Shown here: positions 29,101 to 39,145 of the stretch, in pieces
How the letters are laid out: every line of letters begins with the position of its first letter
Position numbering within the stretch: the first letter of the stretch is position 1
Assembly: GCA_905221605.1 (NCBI GenBank)
Contig: CAJNDS010002178.1
Location: 546,497-610,496, forward strand
DNA: 64,000 nucleotides
Origin: Symbiodinium natans
Taxonomy: Eukaryota > Sar > Dinophyceae > Suessiales > Symbiodiniaceae
Reading direction: 5' to 3'
Program-made: the position numbers and the translations under genes
The notes under the pieces: generated by a model
Database searches by the model: none
The model's input: only the letters and a program-made list of their open reading frames with translations
What the model was told of the DNA's origin: nothing

Positions 29101-29253
29101 ATGGCAGCGATGCCCCTTCCGGACGTGCTGAACCACGACGAGGGTCATGACGAGGTTGATGACCCTGCAGCCAACTTTGTTCACAAGCCAGCTGGCCGAG
29201 GAGGACACCTCAACAAGCAAACTCAGGACGGGCGGGGGAAGCCTAAACCCTAA
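29101..29253 (+). CDS. N-terminal exon of an acidic/His-rich protein
   Basis: ATG at 29101 reads MAAMPLPDVLNHDEGHDEV then ANFVHKPAGRGGHLNKQ. The frame ends KPKP-stop because it runs into CCCTAAA repeat, so a splice donor before 29240 is likely. The exon at 29559 may continue it. Confidence 0.55.
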   Translation: MAAMPLPDVLNHDEGHDEVDDPAANFVHKPAGRGGHLNKQTQDGRGKPKP

Positions 29254-29535
29254 ACCCTTAAGCCCTAGACCCTCAATGCTCATGCTCAACCCTTAAACCC
29301 TAAACCCTGCTTCAACCCTCAAACCCACTTCAACCCCGAAACACTAAACCCTTAACCCTTAACCCGGTAACCGGTAACCCTTAAACATCTAAGCCCTTAG
29401 AGCTTAGAGCTTAAACCCTAACCCCTGACCCCGGGTAAGCCTGAAACCTTGAATCCTGAACCATTTTTCGTTTAAACCCTCAAACCCTGAACCCTGGACC
29501 TTAAACCCTAAACCCTAAACCTACACCCTAATAAG
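29240..29535. repeat. Irregular CCCTAAA/CCCTTAA text
   Basis: Short telomere-like words with CCCTTAAC and GGTAACC variants, lying between the exon at 29101 and the one at 29559 (probable intron). Confidence 0.75.
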
Positions 29536-29558
29536 GCAGCAGGCTAATAAGACAGCAG

Positions 29559-30364
29559 GCAGAAGACGAAAGCCAGTGTTTACGGTTCAGAGTCAGGGAA
29601 AGGGTTTAGGGTTTAGGGGTGTGTGTCGAAGGTTGCGTATAGGGTCAGTCGGCCCTGTTCAGGAGATCATATACCACATGTCCAAAGTCATGCAGGGCTG
29701 TGTCAGAGACATAGCCGATGCCTTGGGCTTGGATTGCAGAGTCCGGCTCTACGGGCTTTTGGCTCACCTGACTGGTATCTCCCGGCAAGCGATTGAACGG
29801 TGCTGCGACAATTTGGTCGCGAGGCGTGGCATTGCCCAGGAGCGAGTGCAGCGAGGCGGACGTAAGAGAAAGACACCGGAGTCAGCGTCGGGGCTTCCGG
29901 ACATCTCCGACTTTTTGCCAGATGACATTGTCCAGCGGCCCATTCTGGATGGAGCAGCGTCAATGGACTCAGGGTCAGGAGCAGAGCTGGATCCAGATGT
30001 GGAAGAGGACATGTTGGTGGGACAATTGATCCCAACTGGTGGTGCGGTGTCGCAGTCAGCAGAAGATCCTCCTCCTGCAGGCAGCGCAACATATGCACCA
30101 GAGTCATTGTTTTTGGGAGCACGACGAGTCACAAAGGAAGCTCTTCGACGAAGTCAGATTGCTGGGTACAAGAGTCAGAGTCAAAGTGAACTGCAACCAC
30201 TCTCGGTACTTGATCCGGCAGCCAGGGAATCTGTTGTGGGGCTTCGTCTCTGCTCGTTAGCGCTGCGGCTGGAGACCAGAGCTTTGGGGTCCAGAGAGTT
30301 TGAGTCTACAATCGATTGGCTCGACCTGTGGTTCCCAGGCCAACTCGGGCAGGCTCCTTGGTAA
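29559..30364 (+). CDS. Hypothetical protein, two exons, helix-rich
   Basis: The short exon 29559-29603 (RRRKPVFTVQSQGK) stops at GTTTAGGG. The main exon from about 29664 reads IIYHMSKVMQGCVRDIA, then GLLAHLTGISRQAIERCC and KRKTPESASGLPDISDF, continuing open to TGG TAA at 30362. RLYGLLAHLTGISRQAIERC has helix-turn-helix flavour, but I cannot name a family. After 30079 another frame (RKLFDEVRLLGTRVRVKVN, TAG at 30258) is equally natural, so a splice there is possible. The first junction keeps frame only with an intron ending AGG. Confidence 0.58.
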
Positions 30365-30456
30365 GGCTTCATTCAGTTTGAATTTGTCAGGAGGGCAGAG
30401 GGGAATCTTTTTGTGTCCCCGGAGAAGCGTGTAAGGCTCACCACAGCAGACGCTTC

Positions 30457-31560
30457 ATGGATGAGCTCTTAGTGTCAGCCAAGCAAGCCCTGCAGTTCAG
30501 GATCAGTGAGGACCTGCAGGTGTTGCTCCCAGCATTGGGGTTGCCCAGCTTCGTGAAGCTTGTCTGTGACGGGTTCACCCCACAAACAGGCGAACCTTTG
30601 GACATCGAGATGCTGCAAACATGCTCAGAGACTGGGTCAGTCGACAGTGTCCTGCTCAACATGCCTGCAGCCCGCTCCATCTCTTCGGCCAAGAAGTCAC
30701 ATGGTTACACAACGGTAGAGCCCGGTAGAGCTTTACATTTCTGTTCTTTTGTGCGTAGTCAGGTCGGCGTCATGAAGCTTCAGCATTGCATTTAGAATTC
30801 GTATTGCTGATTGGGGAAGTGAGGTCACCGACTGAGCAGCTCACAGAGACGAGGCTGGAGACTTTACGTTCGCTCGGTGTGGACGAGTGTCAACTACGGT
30901 TCCGATGCCTGGGGTTCACAGGAGATGGGCTTTTGGCCGGGCCATTTGGCAGCGACAACGGTCTTTGCCTGGCACGTGCCCTTTACAAGCGTGTCAAGCC
31001 GCCGGCCCCGGATGTCGAGCAGCCGCTGGCTTCCCTCATATTCCAAGTCGACGTCAGACGGCAACCTGCCCCTGCCAGCAGACTTCTGGTCGGCGTTGGA
31101 CTCGATGCACGCAGCAGACAAAAGTGGTGGCCATGCAGACTATGCAGAACAAGGCCGCGGAGGCTTCGTATCGCAATTCCACAGCGTCACCAGGAGTATC
31201 AAGACAGGATATGGATTCGGTAAGGGTCTCTCTGTGGCTCGCAGTGTCAGCAAGCGCTTTGGCATAAGCTGGCGTTCGCCAATGGCTCCAGCGTCAGAGT
31301 CAACCAGGCTTGTGGCGTTCGAGAGCAAGCGGATACCGCCCAATTTCTTCCACAACCTCCGCGTCAGTGTCGGAGCCGTGGCAGTGTCGATTCAGTCTTT
31401 GCTGGAAAGGGCGAAGAACGCATCACTGCGTCAGGGTCATGAGGCCAGGGAGGACTGTGGCATGAACCTGGCCGAGGTCAAGGCGTTGCGAAGATTGGGG
31501 CGGGACATTCTGTGTCCACAGATGCTCCTCTTCGTCTCCCTGCGCTATGACTCCAGAGTC
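30457..31560 (+). CDS. Hypothetical multi-exon protein with one frame break
   Basis: Exon 1 30457-30714: MDELLVSAKQALQFRISE, ALGLPSFVKLVCDGFTP, SHGYTT. A 44-nt intron (GTAGAG...GTGCGTAG) joins in phase to exon 2 from 30759: EASALHLEFVLLIGEVR, LRSLGVDECQLRFRCLGFTG, SDNGLCLARALYKRV. Near 31050 the good frame shifts by one: DGNLPLPADFWSALDSMH, RGGFVSQFHSVTRSIKTG, then GTAAGG at 31220. Downstream RAKNASLRQGHEAREDCG and MNLAEVKALRRLGRD remain open. The break may be an assembly indel. No family recognised. Confidence 0.55.
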
Positions 31561-31604
31561 ACAGGACTGCCTGCTCCCTCACAACTCAAGTTAGAGCCAT
31601 TGTC

Positions 31605-32651
31605 ATGGTCATGGTCCTTGTCGTTTCTTCCGGTCTTGGCCCGTCAGGATTGCTTCGGTACCTCTACGTGTCCCAGAGCCGCCAAATGTCTGGGCATGCC
31701 AAGCTGGCTCTTGCGCTGCAGTGTCATCAAAACATGAGGCGTCAACTGGCAGCGGTTCAGGGTCTACGAGGGGCTTTGCAGTGTTGGAAAAACTTGGCCG
31801 ATGGGGTGGATGGTTCAGCCTGCCCTCGACAGAGTCTGTGTGGACGAGAGGCCCGAGACGCTTTTGTGGAAGTGTTAGTTCAGGAAACTTCCCAGAGATG
31901 GTTTCCCACCGCCACTGCTCTCTTCTTGGAGATGCTGTTTCAGCGTCAGTGTCTGAAATGCCCCCTGGGGCTCAATGCCAAGGAGCCGCACCCTTTTGCA
32001 GAGCCCAGGCACATGAGCTCTCGGCGTTCGGAGAGCAGTTCGCAGGCTCGCGCACGGGTTTTCTCGGAGCTGGACTCTGCCCTGATTCGTTTTCGCAAAT
32101 GGCTTTGTGATGAAAGGCATTTCTTCTATGTCCGGGTCATACACTGGTCTGCCTCTGGCATTCCTTCAGAGTTCTTGACAGCAAAAGGACTCGAGGGCCG
32201 GGACCGAATCCCCAAAGATATCGCGGAAGAAGCAGAGTCAACGGACAAAACAGCCCTGCCCGACGTGTTCCTCGAGGATGAAGAGGAAGTCGTTTCGATG
32301 CCCAATGCCACTGCCTCCTTGGGGTCATTGCAAAAGCTTTCCAGCGTCAACGGCTCCACAGCACACTGTATGGCACAGATGAGCGGAAATGCTGAGGCGG
32401 GCGTGGCAGATTCGGAATCAGAAGGAGAGGACGTGGCAGACGGAAGCACAGAAGATGTAGATTCAGTGTCAGCAATGACACTGTCAGAGATAAGCAGGAG
32501 TTCTTCCTTGACGTGTGCCTGGCCAACAACAGAGTGGAAGCTGACCTGCATGCGACGAGCAATCGTGGCTTAGCTTCTGCGTGGCAGATTTTGTGGCGAG
32601 TGTGTTTAAGATCCGGAGAGCAGCTTAGTGACATTTCCTTGGAACCCCCCT
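31605..32651 (+). CDS. Hypothetical protein, about 340 aa, frame break near 32470
   Basis: The open frame has an internal ATG at about 31686 (MSGHAKLALALQCHQNMRR). Continues GLRGALQCWKNLADGVDG, KWLCDERHFFYVRVIHW and an acidic tail (ESEGEDVADGSTEDVD). At about 32470 a palindromic GTGTCAGCAATGACACTG run occurs. Beyond it a different frame is clearly better: DKQEFFLDVCLANNRVE, SNRGLASAWQILWRV, EQLSDISLEPP, TAA at 32649. The GTCAG-type motif probably changed length by a non-multiple of three, or an unseen intron lies there. Unrecognised. Confidence 0.55.
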
Positions 32652-32652
32652 A

Positions 32653-33468
32653 ATGCTCTCCCAGGCGCAGTCCGTAGAGATGGACAAGAAGACAGAGAAT
32701 GCAACTCAGTGTCGCCCGCCGGCAAGACCTGGTGTTTTGGATCAGTGGAGGCGGGTGCCACGGCTGGATATGTCTTTGATCCGGAAGCCAGATGGTAGGC
32801 TTGTGTTTCGGGAGAATTTCCTTTCGCAGGGCGACTTGTGGGTTCAGATGTTCAGAAAGCGGCCTCAGTGTCTGCAAGGTTCCCGTTGGTGGCATGTTTC
32901 TGAAACAATCCGAGCACAAGCTGCAGCGTCAAGAGTCTGGCTGGATGTGGCGAATGTCGAGGTGGGCTTCGACGAAGCAGAGATGAACATGAAACGGGAA
33001 GCCTTGTGCCATTTGGCTCGCACTTTCGGTGCCATGTGTTGGGGTCGACAGCGTGACGAGTGCCCCTACCAGAACCCTCCAGAGGAGCTCTTCAGGTCTC
33101 CGTCCGAAAGCCAGCTTTGGAAAGGTTACCTGCATCTTCGAAAGTTCGCCGCCGTCATTGTCAAAAACAAGGACAGGGTCAATCTGGAGAAGATGCATTG
33201 GGCTCTCCGTGATGCACTTCTGCTTAAAACCTTTCTGGCTGAGGCTCCTCTGAACAAGGTTCGCAAATTTGAAGGCTTCTGGTTCATTTTGGTGCTGTGG
33301 CACGCCTGCCACATCTGGGGCTTGAGTTCGTCAGCGTCCTGTGAGGGTGTGGGATCCACTGCTCGATGGCTCGAAAAACGAAAGCATGGAGGCAGAGCAT
33401 GGAGCACTGGACACCTGGTGAGGGCAACCATGCTGAGGTACCAAGGCGTGGTCCTTTTACAACTTTAA
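32653..33468 (+). CDS. Hypothetical protein, up to 271 aa
   Basis: Starts at ATG 32653 (2 bp after the previous stop) or ATG 32680 (MDKKTENATQCRP). Reads LDQWRRVPRLDMSLIRK, GSRWWHVSETIRAQAAA, FGAMCWGRQRDECPYQNP, LHLRKFAAVIVKNKDRV, FEGFWFILVLWHACH. Rich in Trp and charged residues. The closeness to the preceding gene suggests either one fused gene or tight packing. No family recognised. Confidence 0.6.
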   Translation: MLSQAQSVEMDKKTENATQCRPPARPGVLDQWRRVPRLDMSLIRKPDGRLVFRENFLSQGDLWVQMFRKRPQCLQGSRWWHVSETIRAQAAASRVWLDVANVEVGFDEAEMNMKREALCHLARTFGAMCWGRQRDECPYQNPPEELFRSPSESQLWKGYLHLRKFAAVIVKNKDRVNLEKMHWALRDALLLKTFLAEAPLNKVRKFEGFWFILVLWHACHIWGLSSSASCEGVGSTARWLEKRKHGGRAWSTGHLVRATMLRYQGVVLLQL

Positions 33469-33571
33469 CGCATGCAATGGCATGTAAACCCATGATTTCA
33501 GGGTCAGGAGCACATAAGCCTCAGCCACGTGGAAAGCCCTGGTGGCAGGCGTTTCCGGCTCCTTAGCTGAC

Positions 33572-33718
33572 ATGGGCTTCGCCTTCAGTGTCTTCAACCT
33601 CCACCGTGAGCTGCGACCCAAAACATCTTCTTTCTTCCTCTCCAAGAGAGCGACGAAGCGACGAGAGGCGTGGATGTCCGTGTTTGCAGTGTTTTGTGAC
33701 GTCTACACTGAGCCTTGA
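33572..33718 (+). CDS. Small basic protein or last exon, 48 aa
   Basis: ATG at 33572 reads MGFAFSVFNLHRELRPK, then SFFLSKRATKRREAWM and VFAVFCDVYTEP before TGA. Natural composition and an upstream CCTTAG support a coding role. It may be an exon rather than a complete gene. Confidence 0.48.
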   Translation: MGFAFSVFNLHRELRPKTSSFFLSKRATKRREAWMSVFAVFCDVYTEP

Positions 33719-33919
33719 TCCTGGGACTGGTCGCGATACCACCATCCGGCCGGATGGTCGTGTCGTGACCAGCCTCAGGGTGTGACGCCAGGGTGGACAC
33801 ATGCTCGAATCTTACTGGTTCCAATTGGGTTGCATGTTGTCTTCAAAACGGGAGCAGCAAATATTCAGGTACCACTGTTGCTGGCTTAGTTTTTCTTTCC
33901 TTATCAACGACCGAACATA

Positions 33920-34237
33920 ATGCATGAGAGTTGGCGACAGGCAGAGTCAGACGAAAGATTTGGTCCAAGTTTGACATTGCACCGGCGACGAGGTAAGAAA
34001 GAGGCAGAGACATTGTCAGTGTGGCAAGTCGGCCGCCGGCCATGGCTGGCCAATGCGACCGCTCGCCCCAGCAACAGCATAGCAGTGAAGCCTAGGAAAT
34101 TCACTGTCATTAGCCGAGACGCGCAGCACGATTTCACAGTGTACTCGCCTTCCAGTCTCCCGATGGAGTTGTGGAGCAGGGTCACAGCTGCGTTGCACAG
34201 ACTCGGACTTTCTATCGAAGGTGACCTGCCAGCGTGA
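33920..34237 (+). CDS. Hypothetical basic protein, 105 aa
   Basis: ATG at 33920 reads MHESWRQAESDERFGPSL, LHRRRGKKEAETLSVWQ, PRKFTVISRDAQHDFTV and ends SIEGDLPA before TGA. Arg/Lys-rich N-half. Open throughout; the opposite strand also has an open frame, so confidence is moderate. Confidence 0.45.
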   Translation: MHESWRQAESDERFGPSLTLHRRRGKKEAETLSVWQVGRRPWLANATARPSNSIAVKPRKFTVISRDAQHDFTVYSPSSLPMELWSRVTAALHRLGLSIEGDLPA

Positions 34238-34704
34238 GGGGCTAAAAGAAAGGCGTCCTTCGGTGTGCCAGCAGTCAGACTTTGCACCAGTGTCCGCGGA
34301 ATTGTCCAATCTAGCCGTCAGTGCCTGCACTTGAACGACTTGTGCTTGCAGGCAGCCCTGGCGGCGTTCCGACAGGGTGTTCCTGGCGGCCCTGACCTGT
34401 TTGCTTCCTTGCACGTGCGACATGCCACAGTGTCTTCATGTTGAATGCCAGGCTTCGTGACATTCTGCTGGGCCACAGGCGCCTTGTGACTTCTTCATTG
34501 TCTTCCAGTAGCACTGCCCCTGCATGCTTCACCTGGCTCTGACTGTGACGTGCGTCCTGCTGATTTATGCTTCAGGAGAGAGAGAGTGGGGTTTGGCTTT
34601 TCGGCCTTCACAGTTTCTTCTTTACGGGCGGCACGGGTAGGTATCGTGCAGATGAATGTACGGCAGTTCCGGAAGGCAAGACAAAGCACAACAGCACGGA
34701 AGCA

Positions 34705-34992
34705 ATGAGCGAAGCTCCTGAGACCATGGAAACGGACTCGGCAGCGTCAGTGCCAGTTTCAGCGTCGACAGACCCAGATGAGACAGCAGACGTGGCGGTA
34801 GAGAGCCCACGAACATGCGAGAAAGAGGCCGACCTGCGTGTTCGTGTCCTGCGAGTGTGATGATGTCAGTGTCATGCTTGGAGTACAGCCGTGCTGCTTG
34901 TGCTGCAATGTGACGAGGTGGGCGAGGAGGAGGAAGTGCAGAACACATGCCCTCGCTTCCTGGAGTTTGTGAAGCAACTGAGACTTGGATAA
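34705..34992 (+). CDS. Acidic protein, paralogue of 24090-24659, frame-broken
   Basis: ATG at 34705 reads MSEAPETMETDSAASV, ESPRTCEKEADLRV. A +1 frame then gives VSCECDDVSVMLGVQ and PCCLCC, and a third frame from about 34912 gives EVGEEEEVQNTCPRFLEFV and KQLRLG, TAA at 34990. CxCC-type cysteines plus RFLEFVKQ match the end of the gene at 24090, so this looks like a shortened or damaged copy of the same family. Introns cannot be excluded. Confidence 0.48.
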
Positions 34993-35151
34993 GCACATGC
35001 ATGTCTTGCGATGGTTTGCACTGCCTCCGTGTGGGCGTCTGTGTTTGCAGTCATCACTTAAGTGACGTGAGAGAGCCTGCTTGCCCATGCCCTGGATTCA
35101 ATCGCTGGGGGGCCCGAGGGGCGACAGGGACTGTGACACTGAGAGTCAGCC

Positions 35152-36185
35152 ATGCCGTTCACTCGACTGAAGGAGCTGGGACTTTCCAAGGCTCCATCGT
35201 GCTATGCCCTTTTCAGGCACCACGTGGCAAAGCATGGCATCCAGAGTCATGAGCCATCAAGACGACTTCGTGTGAAGACAATGGTCAACAAGGATTTGCT
35301 TGGGAAGTGGAGGAAATTACCCCTCTCACAGAAGGCAGCCTTCCAGGCAGAGGCTCGAGAAAGAGCCCAAAGAGTCATGGATGAAAAGAAGAGGCTCCTG
35401 GAAGCTCGGAGCAAGGTCGGTGGCAGCACACCAGAGGAAGATGCAGGTCATGGTGACGGCCGCCCGGCATCAGTGTCAGTGTACAGGCAAGACACAGGAG
35501 AAGCTTGGCGTCGAGAGGAAAAGCTCGGAGGTGGAGCGTACGGGACGGTTTGGGCCTTGTGCAACACATTGTCAGGGGTCAGGCTTGCCGGGAAAGAATG
35601 CCCTGACTTGGCTGAACTGCAAAAGGAGCAGAGCATCACAGGCAAGTTCCGGTCACCGTTCGTGGTGTCGACCTATGGGTACTGCATCGGCCCACGGAAC
35701 AGCGTCATGCTGCTGATGGAAAGGGCAAGTTCTTGTTTGAAGGCAATGCTTGAGAAGGAGGGAGAGTGTGGTGCCTTGCCTTTGTTTTGGCTGCTGCGGT
35801 CAGTCTCTTCTGTCGTTGTGTGTCTTTGTCGTGAGACTTTTCTCACCTCATCAGCCACCCAGGACTCCAGGAGGCCTCCTCTGGCAAACTCTTGCAGCGA
35901 TGGCAGTTTGTGCACCAAGTGTGTGCCGGTCTGGCGCATGTCCATGCTGCTGGCCTTTTGCACTTGGATCTCAAGGCCCAGAACATCCTGGTTTTCCCAG
36001 AGAGCGGCTGTGTCAAGATCAGTGATTTTGGCATGGCGATGTCGACAGGTCCCCGTGGCACTTGCAGGGTCATCGGCTCCCAAGTTTTTACGTGCAAGTA
36101 CCGAGCCCCCGAATTGCTAGAGGCTGGAGACAAAGAATGTGAGACGGGGCCAGAGTCAGATGTTTTTGCCCTGGGGTGTGCCTAG
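35152..36185 (+). CDS. HMG-box-like plus protein kinase fusion, C-lobe truncated
   Basis: ATG at 35152. Residues about 14-80 (APSCYALFRHHVAKHG, LLGKWRKLPLSQKAAFQAEA) match the HMG-box pattern. A kinase domain follows: Gly-rich loop LGGGAYGTVW, Lys in AGKE, then after a 56-nt GT-AG intron (35799-35854, phase-correct) LHLDLKAQNI (catalytic loop with Leu in place of the usual Arg), DFG in SDFGMAMS, APE in YRAPELLEAG and DVFALGC. A TAG follows at once, so subdomains X-XI are missing. Spliced length is 325 aa. Family knowledge: a non-RD serine/threonine or dual-specificity kinase. DNA-linked signalling is inference. A frame shift or intron at 36175 could restore the C-lobe. Confidence 0.72.
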
Positions 36186-36583
36186 GACCTTGTGGGCAAT
36201 TTTCTTTTCTCTTTCGCCGGTTTTGGTTGGAGACGATAAAGTTTGTGTTGAAAGGCTTCCTGTTTGGGCTCCTGGCAGGCACTATGTTCAAGCTGTTGTC
36301 CGTGCACGGCCTCACGTTGTTTTCTGCGGCGACCATGCGAGGAATGCAAGCAGTCCGGAGAGAACAGCCTGGACAGGGGCTAGGAGACTCCCTGACTGCC
36401 ATGTGGAAAAGAACTCTTGCAGCACTGCTAGCGTCAGAAGCATGCGAGCTGGCCCACAGGGAAACATCACTCCCGCTGATCCAGTCTGTAGTTGCTGTGA
36501 AAAGCTCCAGAGTCAGGTTGAGTGTTATCCAAGACAAAGTGCAGAAGCACCTTGAAGAGATACAGAGTGAGGACGTGGACTAA
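36186..36583 (+). CDS. Open frame downstream of kinase
   Basis: A frame entering from about 36176 reads ETIKFVLKGFLFGLLAG, TMFKLLSVHGLTLFSA and ends KVQKHLEEIQSEDVD before TAA. It has a hydrophobic stretch and a charged end. Overlapping it in another frame is LWAIFFSLSP at the kinase break. It may be the displaced end of the kinase gene or a separate short gene. Confidence 0.42.
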
Positions 36584-36601
36584 TCGTCCTCACTCTGGCC
36601 C

Positions 36602-36831
36602 AGGAAAGCGGGGAAAAAGGATCGATGGGTGCGTACGTTTTGCGGGCAGTACAGATGCGTCGTTGCCATGCGGTGTTTGCAGCGTGGGAGTACTACAGCT
36701 GAAAGCTAAGGATTGAAGCCTGGCCAGAGCCAGAGTCAGTGTGGGACTTCCTTGCGAATCTGGCCCGTCGACATGGTCAGAATCTCTACGAGGACATGAA
36801 GAAGATCTTTCCGTTTCGCAAGGGTCCAGGC
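36602..36831 (+). CDS. Two candidate exons, unrecognised
   Basis: 36602-36700 in one frame gives DRWVRTFCGQYRCVVAMRC then QRGSTTAES. 36719-36831, after GGATTGAAG, gives WPEPESVWDFLANLARRHG then YEDMKKIFPFRK up to GTCCAGG. The second has strong coding character. They probably belong with the exon at 36900. Confidence 0.52.
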
Positions 36832-36899
36832 TGTGATGGCAACTGTCATGCGACCTAGCTGTTCCAGTGTCATGTCACCTCGCTGTTGGCTTGAGTGTA

Positions 36900-37307
36900 G
36901 TCTGCGATGCAGGCATTTGCTACACCGGCCTGCAGAACAAAGTCAGTGTCAGCGTCACTGGTCAGAGTCAGAGGCTGCCAAAGAAAGGCCAGATCCACGT
37001 GAGCATGCTGAACCCGTTCAGGCGAGAGTCATACCCCATGCTGCCGTTTCGGCAAGACATTGTCTTGCGGGCAGAGGTCATCGCGGAAAGAGGCCTCGCA
37101 GAGTCAGTGTCAGTGCACCCTCTGCTGGGAACGTCAGAGTTCCCGTCAGGGTCAGGAAACCGGTGCTTCTTTGCTGCCGACGGCGCTTACGTCAACAGCG
37201 TCAACGTGGCAGCTGTCAGCGTCATTGTCATGGCGGCCCTGCAGTACCCCAAGGGGCTCCCCACAGCTGCTCGGCCTTGGGGTCAGTGTCATTTGTCTTC
37301 CGGGTGA
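36900..37307 (+). CDS. Exon of an unrecognised protein
   Basis: The open frame includes LPKKGQIHVSMLNPFRRES, YPMLPFRQDIVLRAEVI, AERGLAESVSVHPLLG, NRCFFAADGAYVNSVNV and AALQYPKGLPTAARPW, ending TGA. Ser-Val pairs come from GTCAGTGTCAG motifs. A last exon or an exon-plus-readthrough is likely. No known family. Confidence 0.55.
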   Translation, partial: VCDAGICYTGLQNKVSVSVTGQSQRLPKKGQIHVSMLNPFRRESYPMLPFRQDIVLRAEVIAERGLAESVSVHPLLGTSEFPSGSGNRCFFAADGAYVNSVNVAAVSVIVMAALQYPKGLPTAARPWGQCHLSSG

Positions 37308-37779
37308 CTGAGCGAGTGTCAGTGTCATGACTCGACGTTCCATGTCTGTCTCTGCGAGGAGGTGGTGGATAGCCTCAGCGTCATTAATGTGTCACTGTCA
37401 AGCACTGCACGGAAAGCGAGCGGTGTCCACACGGGTGCAGACAAGAGCAACACGGACAGACTGACAGACATGTTCCGTGACTCGGCTGCCATCAGAGAAG
37501 CGACATTCATGTTGACCTGTTGATCTGGTTTTGACAATCCCCCAGCCCACCGGCGTCAATGAGTTTTCTTTCACCTGTTGTTCAGAGTTCAGACAGGTGC
37601 TAATGTTGAAGCCAATGTCAAACAAATGGCCATGTACTCTACCCTCTGCGTGACTGCGTGATATACTGTTTTCAGAATTTGTTTGCGTCAGGAAGCAGGG
37701 TGATGACTCTTGTTGCGGCCTGCGTCTTGCCCAGGCTACAGGAAGCATTTGCTTGCTCTGCCTCTGCCATACTCACATA

Positions 37780-38300
37780 GACAGTGACACTCAGTTTCAT
37801 TAAATTCTTCAAGTTTTCTTTCAAGTTTTTATCAAATTTTCTTCAAATTGTTTCAGGTAAATTTGAAAGAAATTTGAAAGAAATTAGAAAGAAACCCGAT
37901 AAATTACAAAGAAACACTATTTTGCCAACTGCTTTGTGTCAGGCAGAGTGTGAGCTTGCCTGGTAAAGCTGCTCCGTCTTCTTTCCTGCGTGTTGCCGAG
38001 GCTACAGGAAGCATTTGCTTGCTCTGCCTCTGCCATACTCACATTGACAGTGATACTCAGTTTCATCAAATTCTTCGATTTTTCTTTCAAATGTTTATCA
38101 TATTTTCTTCAATTTTTTCAAGTAAATTTGAAAGAAATTTGAAAGAAAACCCGATAACTTTGAAAGAAACACTGTTTTGGGCACTTGTTTGTGTCAGGCA
38201 GAGTGTGAGCTTGCTTGGTAAAGCTGCTCCGTTTTCTTCCGGCCTGAGTGTTTCTCGTAGTGTCAGACGTCTGTCGTCAGGCCGACCCGGCTTCAAAAAG
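37780..38300. mobile_element. Second tandem dimer of the foldback element
   Basis: Two units about 260 bp apart, each with CAGTGATACTCAGTTTCAT-type text, TTTCTTTCAA...TTGAAAGAAA arms, GATAA(A)TTxxAAAGAAACACT and TGTGTCAGGCAGAGTGTG. More similar to 23340-23885 than to the copies at 13.7-15.2 kb. The dimer state at both loci suggests the dimer is the unit that moved. Confidence 0.83.
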
Positions 38301-38493
38301 AGTCATAGTCATATGACACGGAACAGTGAAAACAGAAATATAAAAGTACCTGGAACCAGGGTTCCTTAATTCAGGGAGGGTGATAATTGAGTCCCGGCCT
38401 TGAGCCTGCGGGGGTCACATGACTGCTTTCTGCCGCTGCAGTTTGACCCGAAACCTTTCCCTGACCCTAAACACCCCTGTCAGGTGAGTCCAG

Positions 38494-39097
38494 CGTGGCA
38501 GCGAAGACGAATCGCCCGTTGGACCCCGTCAGTGTCACAGAGGCTTGCATCTTGCTTGTGGGGCGAGATGCTACCACGTTGCGAAATGTGGTGACGGCCT
38601 ACAACAACAAGGTGTGGGGTCACAAGGACTTCAGGGAGTGCAGAACGTAAGCAAGACCCGGTCTACTCATGCAGGCATGAAAGTGTCGCAGGACCTGGCA
38701 ATGAACAGCAAGGCTGATGCTCGGGTGCAGAACCTGGGGACAGTGTCCGTCGAGAATCGGCGGAAAATGCTGGACTATATTGGGCGGGTCGGCTGGGGGA
38801 CGCCGCAGTGCACGTGGACGAACAAGATCTTCGACATGCTGGCAGGGGGCCCGACTTGCTAAACTGACTTGTTCCTTTGCCTTGTGCCAGACAGTGCCAG
38901 AATGGCAGCAGTGCCTGGCGGCATGTGCTCCGGTCTGCCGCCCTAAGGCCTTGTACGTTGGGAAGTTCACGAAGCAGACCTCTCATGCAGAGCTGCGGAA
39001 GATTTTGGTGACGACCGACATGGCCCAGAGTGCTTTCATCGACTGGATGCAGGCGGAAGAGCGTGTCAGCGTCACTCCTGAGGAAGCTGTTCCTTGA
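38494..39097 (+). CDS. Three-exon gene segment with ultrashort introns
   Basis: Exon 1 38494-38646: RPLDPVSVTEACILLVGRD, TLRNVVTAYNNKVWGHKDF. The intron begins GTAAGC at 38647 and is 28 nt (to AG) or 29 nt (to AGG; only this keeps frame). Exon 2: MKVSQDLAMNSKADARVQN, ENRRKMLDYIGRVGWG, FDML. Intron 2 38842-38890 starts GC and ends AG, 49 nt, phase 0. Exon 3: VPEWQQCLAACAPVCRP, YVGKFTKQTSHAELRKI, stop TGA. All three frames are clearly coding. It may continue into 39146-42737 as one large gene. Function unknown. Confidence 0.66.
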
Positions 39098-39145
39098 CTG
39101 TCTTGTCTTTCTCTTCATGTTGGTGGTCACTTGTCATTGTGCAGC

